In this document: piece by piece, positions 6,059-9,317 of the stretch | How positions within the stretch are numbered: position 1 is the first letter of the stretch | Layout: each line of letters begins with the position of its first letter | Assembly (NCBI GenBank): GCA_904502135.1 | Contig: CAJGDE010000075.1 | Location: forward strand, 1 to 9,317 | Origin: Kiritimatiellia bacterium | Lineage (GTDB): Bacteria; Verrucomicrobiota; Kiritimatiellia; RFP12; UBA1067 | DNA length: 9,317 nucleotides | Direction of reading: 5' to 3' | Translations under genes and position numbers: made by a program | The notes under the pieces: generated by a model | Database searches by the model: none | Seen by the model: the letters and a program-made list of their open reading frames with translations, nothing else | What the model was told of the DNA's origin: nothing

Positions 6059-6087
6059 ATTATACTCTATCGCCCCGATTGCGTCAA
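6059..6087 (-). promoter_or_regulatory. Strong sigma70-type promoter of the BASS transporter gene
   Basis: On the minus strand TTGACG (6087-6082) is followed after exactly 17 bases by TATAAT (6064-6059). The -10 ends 16 bases before the ATG, so the leader should be only about 9-10 bases and has no SD. This is the clearest housekeeping-type promoter in the window. Confidence 0.75.
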
Positions 6088-6109
6088 TTACACAAATTAC
6101 TAACGACAA

Positions 6110-6136
6110 TCGCCAAATATGCAAGTCGCCAATATT
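6110..6136. repeat. Short direct repeat in the divergent promoter region
   Basis: TCGCCAAATAT (6110-6120) and TCGCCAATATT (6126-6136) are near-copies with a 16-base offset. A looser match, TCACCGCATAA, starts at 6150. They lie between the BASS and LamG promoters, just upstream of the LamG -35, and could be half-sites for one regulator. The repeats are short and imperfect. Confidence 0.35.
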
Positions 6137-6144
6137 TCATATTG
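6130..6144. promoter_or_regulatory. Inverted repeat overlapping the -35 of the LamG promoter
   Basis: CAATAT (6130-6135) and ATATTG (6139-6144) are exact reverse complements around TTC. The right arm overlaps the -35 hexamer TTGAAA (6142-6147), which is a suitable place for a repressor. The AT-rich content raises the chance that it is coincidental. Confidence 0.35.
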
Positions 6145-6171
6145 AAAAGTCACCGCATAATGGATTATAAT
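6142..6171 (+). promoter_or_regulatory. Promoter of the LamG/GH99-like gene pair
   Basis: TTGAAA (6142-6147) and TATAAT (6166-6171) are spaced by 18 bases. The start would be near 6178, giving a leader of about 38 bases that contains a very strong SD, AAGGAAGGAG (6198-6207), 8 bases before the ATG. No further promoter is seen before 8092, so it probably serves both genes. Confidence 0.65.
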
Positions 6172-6215
6172 ACCCAACCATAAAGTACAAGTTACCAAAG
6201 GAAGGAGTTGCCAGG

Positions 6216-8066
6216 ATGTACACGCGGCCAGTCAAGCACATCATGGGCGCAATCGCGCTGTTCGCGGCCTTTGCGGCATGGGGGCGGGATATTTCGATCG
6301 AGTCGGTCAACCGCAGCGCCGGTGGAGGCATCGAGTCGGTGACACTGGGCTTCACCGCCGACGAGCAGCCGTCAGTTTTGTATCTCGCGTACGACGCAGC
6401 GGACATGGGGACGGATCGGCGTAGCTGGAGCCACATTGAAAAGGTCGCCGTCGTGCCCGGCGGCACGACGAGCCATACGTACGAGTTCGTGGATAAATGG
6501 AACGGTGCCGTCAGGTTTTTCCTCCTGAGCGGCGACGAGGTGCCGATCGACAGACGGCTCGACTATGTCGAAGCCGACGGACGGCAGACCGTCGAGACAC
6601 CGTTTGTGGCGACTGGCCTTGCAAGGATTGAGATGGACTATGAGCCGACCACGCTCGACACGGCATGCGTCTTTTCAAGCCGCAAGCCAGATACTTCCGG
6701 GCCATACACGCTTTTCTACATTTCTGGCAGCGGCTGGCGCTTCGACTATGGTGACTCTGGTTCTGCCAACTCTCCTTTGTCTGAGCCCGGAATCGACTGC
6801 CATATCGTGACGTCGAACGGCCAGGCGTCGGTTAACGGGACTTTGGTGGCGAACTACACGGGAAAGAATTTCTCCAGCGAAAACCCCTTGACTCTCTTTG
6901 GACTCCACGACGGAAGCGTTAAATACGAGGCAAAGGGCCGACTGCGCGGTCTCAAGGCCTGGTCGCAGCACTGGGTTGACGGGACGCTGGCGCTGGATCT
7001 CGTTCCGGCCTCATCAAACGGCGTCGTTGGCCTTTACAACCGGATAGACGGCACGTTCCTCACCGACCGCGAGGGCGTCGGGCTTACGGCGTCCAGCGGC
7101 GGCGTCGATATTCTTCAGGATCTGACCGAGGCGGTGACTGGCAACTTCGGCACGGAGCGGAAAATGCTGGCGACCTCGACCACGCGCGACGAGAATAACC
7201 GCCTCACCGAAGTCGGACTGTCATTTACGGCCGGCGCCTACTCCCGCTGGCTCTACGTGGCTCATGGAAACTGCGCGGGTGACGCCGGCAATCCGGCCAA
7301 CTGGAGCGACTGCGACGAAGTCGCCGAGATCCCCGAGGCGACATCGACGACAAATCTGGTCTTCAATGTTCCGGCGGAGTGGAGCGGGCAGATCAGATTC
7401 TTCCTCCTTGAGCACGACGTGATTCCCTGCGACGTGAGATACGAGTACGTGACGGTCGGCGCGTCGAAATACGTCGAGACCCAATTCATTCCGACCAGGG
7501 ACACGAAAACCGAGATGAAGCTGGCGTTCACCGACGTGTCCGCGAGCCAGACTCCGTTCTGCGCGCGGGGAAATAACACATCGTTCAACACCTATACCAT
7601 GTTCTACATCGCGAACACTGGCTGGCGGTTCGACTTCAGTCCACACCAGTACTCGTCGTCGGTCAAGGCGGAGGCGAACCGCGCCTACCTCATTGTGACC
7701 GATTCTTCGGGAATGTCAGTCGATGGCGAGCGGATAATTTCGACATCTGCGGCGCAGTTCACGGCCTTGGGGCGCCTGGCGCTCTTTGCGGCGCACTACG
7801 GCAACACCTCGTATGGCTACTACTTCACGGGGCGGTTCTATCATTTCCGCGCCTGGGACGCGCAGTCCAACCTCGCGCTCGACCTGCTGCCGTGCAGCGT
7901 GAACGGCGAAGTCTGCCTCTACGACAAGGTTGGTAAGACCTATCTGCATCCCAGCGCGGCGATTTCGCCGGACAGCGCGGCGGTCGCCGACAACGGCTAC
8001 GCCGTTACGGACAGCACCGGAAACCTGTCGATAGCGCCTCTCGGGTTTGCTATCATTGTAAGATAA
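6216..8066 (+). CDS. Secreted protein with two tandem LamG-like (concanavalin-type) modules
   Basis: The 616-residue product starts with a basic segment and a hydrophobic stretch (HIMGAIALFAAFAAWG, residues 8-23), a likely Sec signal peptide. Two similar units follow, at about 39-290 and 330-582. Each opens with a beta-rich domain ending in W(N/S)G-x-(V/I)RFFLL (W95 and W389). A LamG-like jelly-roll follows, with YT(L/M)FYI then GWRFD(Y/F) (from Y164 and Y460), an FxAW/LKAW strand, LALDL(V/L)P, and a closing Y(N/D)(R/K) segment. LamG folds commonly bind glycans or proteins outside the cell. No catalytic motif was recognised. The tail ends GFAIIVR, without an obvious sorting signal known to me. 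It is clearly more GC-rich than its neighbours. The GH99-like gene follows 25 bases later, probably in one transcript, which suggests joint work on an external glycan. Confidence 0.8.
   Translation: MYTRPVKHIMGAIALFAAFAAWGRDISIESVNRSAGGGIESVTLGFTADEQPSVLYLAYDAADMGTDRRSWSHIEKVAVVPGGTTSHTYEFVDKWNGAVRFFLLSGDEVPIDRRLDYVEADGRQTVETPFVATGLARIEMDYEPTTLDTACVFSSRKPDTSGPYTLFYISGSGWRFDYGDSGSANSPLSEPGIDCHIVTSNGQASVNGTLVANYTGKNFSSENPLTLFGLHDGSVKYEAKGRLRGLKAWSQHWVDGTLALDLVPASSNGVVGLYNRIDGTFLTDREGVGLTASSGGVDILQDLTEAVTGNFGTERKMLATSTTRDENNRLTEVGLSFTAGAYSRWLYVAHGNCAGDAGNPANWSDCDEVAEIPEATSTTNLVFNVPAEWSGQIRFFLLEHDVIPCDVRYEYVTVGASKYVETQFIPTRDTKTEMKLAFTDVSASQTPFCARGNNTSFNTYTMFYIANTGWRFDFSPHQYSSSVKAEANRAYLIVTDSSGMSVDGERIISTSAAQFTALGRLALFAAHYGNTSYGYYFTGRFYHFRAWDAQSNLALDLLPCSVNGEVCLYDKVGKTYLHPSAAISPDSAAVADNGYAVTDSTGNLSIAPLGFAIIVR
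6330..7085 (+). repeat. First copy of the internal two-part module (coding repeat)
   Basis: Residues about 39-290 of the LamG protein. Landmarks shared with the second copy are GFTA/SFTA near 45, LYLA/LYVA near 55, WNGAVRFFLL at 95-104, YTLFYI at 164-169, GWRFD at 173-177, LALDL at 258-262 and the LYNRIDGTFL end. The copies are offset by about 294-296 residues and differ widely in sequence, so the duplication is old. Confidence 0.7.
7203..7961 (+). repeat. Second copy of the internal two-part module (coding repeat)
   Basis: Residues about 330-582 of the LamG protein, matching the first copy at SFTA near 336, WSGQIRFFLL at 389-398, YTMFYI at 460-465, GWRFDF at 469-474, LALDLLP at 553-559 and LYDKVGKTYL. 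This copy is richer in Cys (C353, C366, C405, C449, C560, C567) than the first. Confidence 0.7.
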
Positions 8067-8091
8067 ATTCAAATATCAAAAAAAGGAAGAT

Positions 8092-9317
8092 ATGAGCATT
8101 AAAAAGAATTTTTATATTCGGTCGCTATCTATAGCGGCCTGTTTTGCGGTCGGTGCGCAGGTATCGTTCGCCTATGTCCCTGAGCCGCAGCCGCTTAAAA
8201 GTGACGTTGAGATTACGGCGCTTTACTATCCCGGGACGGAACAGATGTCAGAATGGGATGTAGTCGCCAGTACGTGTCCTGAGCGCAAGCCGCTTCTCGG
8301 TTGGTTCGATGAGGGTAATCCTGAAGCGATCGACTGGCAGATTAAGTGGGCGGTCGAACACGGCATAACAAGTTTCTGTGTCGACTGGTACTGGAATAAA
8401 GGTTATCGCCGCCTTGAGCATTGGGTTAAGGGGTATTATAAAGCGAGATACCGCAAGCACCTTAAGTGGTTTATGATGTACGCGAACCATAATCAGCCAG
8501 GCTCACACTCTACAGAAGATCAAATCGCTGTCACCAAATATTGGATCGACAATTACTTCAAAACGCCCGAATACTACACCATCGACGGTAAGCCCGCAGT
8601 CTGCATCTGGGACGCAGGGAACCTCGACCGAGATTTTATAGACGAGGCCGCCGCGAAAGGCGAGAAGCTAAAGGCGGGAGAGGGTATCAAGCGCGCCTTC
8701 GCCATAAGCGAGCGAATGGTCCGCGAAGCGGGGCTGCCCGGTATCTACTGGATTGATATGTGGCGCACGAAAAAGTTCGATCCCGCATACGCGAAGCGCC
8801 GCATCAATCAAGGTTACCGCGCGGCAATCCACTACGGTATCGAGCATTTCTCGCCCTCACTTTCGCCCGAGGCGATGAAGAAAGGTGATAAGCCAAACTG
8901 TTTCAACTACGATGCCGTCGTTGCAACCGCGCCCAAGATTTGGGATGAGCTTTCGCGCCAGGATATTCTTCCGTTTTGGGTTATTATCCCCACAGGCTGG
9001 GACGATCGTCCGCGCTCTTTTACCCGCTCGCGCGTAATTACCGAGCGCACACCTGAAAAGTTTGCCGAGATTTGTCGCCGGGCGAAAGCATTCTGTGAAA
9101 AGTATAACCGCAAACACGCTATTATCATGCCGATAAATGAATGGCAGGAGGGCAGTTACATTGAGCCTGACGAGAAATACGGCTTTGGTATGTATGACGC
9201 CATTCGCGATGCGTTCTGTGAGAAGCCCGCCAATGGGTGGCCGAAAAACATCAAGCCTCAAGATGTCGGCATGGGGCCGTATGATTTCCCGCCGTCCTTC
9301 CGCTCGCCTACTCAAAG
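8092..9317 (+). CDS. Secreted GH99-like / WbsX-type (PF14307-like) protein, 3' end missing
   Basis: An open frame of 408 codons runs from the ATG at 8092 to the right edge. AAAAGGAAG (8081-8089) is the SD. Residues 1-27 form a signal peptide ending VSFA. The body shows family landmarks: ITALYYPGT at 41-49 (first barrel strand), GWFDEGNPEAIDWQIKWAVE at 70-89, GITSFCVDWYW at 91-101, DGKPAVCIWD at 165-174, PTGWDDRPR at 300-308 and INEWQEGSYIEP at 348-359. The last motif carries E350 and E353, spaced three apart like the two catalytic glutamates of GH99 endo-alpha-mannanases (NEW-x-EG in both). The family splits between glycosyltransferase-annotated WbsX proteins and GH99-like hydrolases. The signal peptide favours an external glycosidase. 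The substrate is unknown, and the missing end prevents checking for further domains. Confidence 0.82.
   Translation, partial: MSIKKNFYIRSLSIAACFAVGAQVSFAYVPEPQPLKSDVEITALYYPGTEQMSEWDVVASTCPERKPLLGWFDEGNPEAIDWQIKWAVEHGITSFCVDWYWNKGYRRLEHWVKGYYKARYRKHLKWFMMYANHNQPGSHSTEDQIAVTKYWIDNYFKTPEYYTIDGKPAVCIWDAGNLDRDFIDEAAAKGEKLKAGEGIKRAFAISERMVREAGLPGIYWIDMWRTKKFDPAYAKRRINQGYRAAIHYGIEHFSPSLSPEAMKKGDKPNCFNYDAVVATAPKIWDELSRQDILPFWVIIPTGWDDRPRSFTRSRVITERTPEKFAEICRRAKAFCEKYNRKHAIIMPINEWQEGSYIEPDEKYGFGMYDAIRDAFCEKPANGWPKNIKPQDVGMGPYDFPPSFRSPTQ

Noticed and set aside
7221..7646. Long minus-strand open frame inside the LamG gene
   Set aside because: It is a by-product of the high GC content and codon pattern of the plus-strand gene. 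It has no SD, and its Arg/Val/Glu-rich product shows no recognisable motif.
8857..9315. Minus-strand open frame of about 150 codons at the right edge
   Set aside because: It lies opposite the GH99-like gene, whose plus-strand frame shows clear family motifs over the same bases.
1..9317. CRISPR array, tRNA, rRNA, insertion sequence or attachment site
   Set aside because: No regularly spaced identical repeats, cloverleaf, transposase motif or flanking terminal repeats were seen on either strand.

Overview
The window looks like a piece of a bacterial chromosome, probably from the Verrucomicrobiota/Kiritimatiellota side of the tree and possibly gut-derived. That placement is an inference. It rests on a secreted LamG-type protein next to a GH99-like (WbsX-type) secreted enzyme, and on mixed use of strong Shine-Dalgarno (SD) sites and very short leaders. 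No rRNA, tRNA, CRISPR array, transposase or phage gene is visible.

Left part (1-2786). The first 59 bases are the 5' end of a leftward gene for an exported protein. A shared intergenic region of about 175 bases separates it from a rightward TetR-family repressor (236-892). That region carries a promoter, an operator-like palindrome at the predicted transcription start, and a hairpin over the start codon. Thirteen bases after tetR comes a 626-residue fusion of an LplT-like major facilitator and a PlsC-like acyltransferase (906-2786). The pair reads as a regulator and its target: import of lysophospholipid (or related acyl acceptors) and re-acylation at the inner membrane.

Middle part (2787-5073). 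A 31-bp dyad separates the fusion gene from a predicted exported alpha/beta hydrolase (2853-3827). A multi-pass acyltransferase-3 family protein (3886-4995) follows, apparently with its own extended -10 promoter and an almost leaderless transcript. Together these genes suggest envelope lipid or glycan acyl-group remodelling, but no substrate can be read from the sequence.

Right part (5074-9317). A leftward BASS-family sodium-coupled transporter (5074-6042) ends convergently against the acyltransferase gene. It is transcribed from a strong promoter in a 173-base divergent region. That region also carries the rightward promoter of an unusually GC-rich gene for a secreted protein with two LamG-like modules (6216-8066). 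Twenty-five bases later a secreted GH99-like/WbsX-type protein starts (8092) and runs off the right edge. This pair looks like a small extracellular glycan-handling operon: a two-module lectin-like protein plus a candidate glycosidase.
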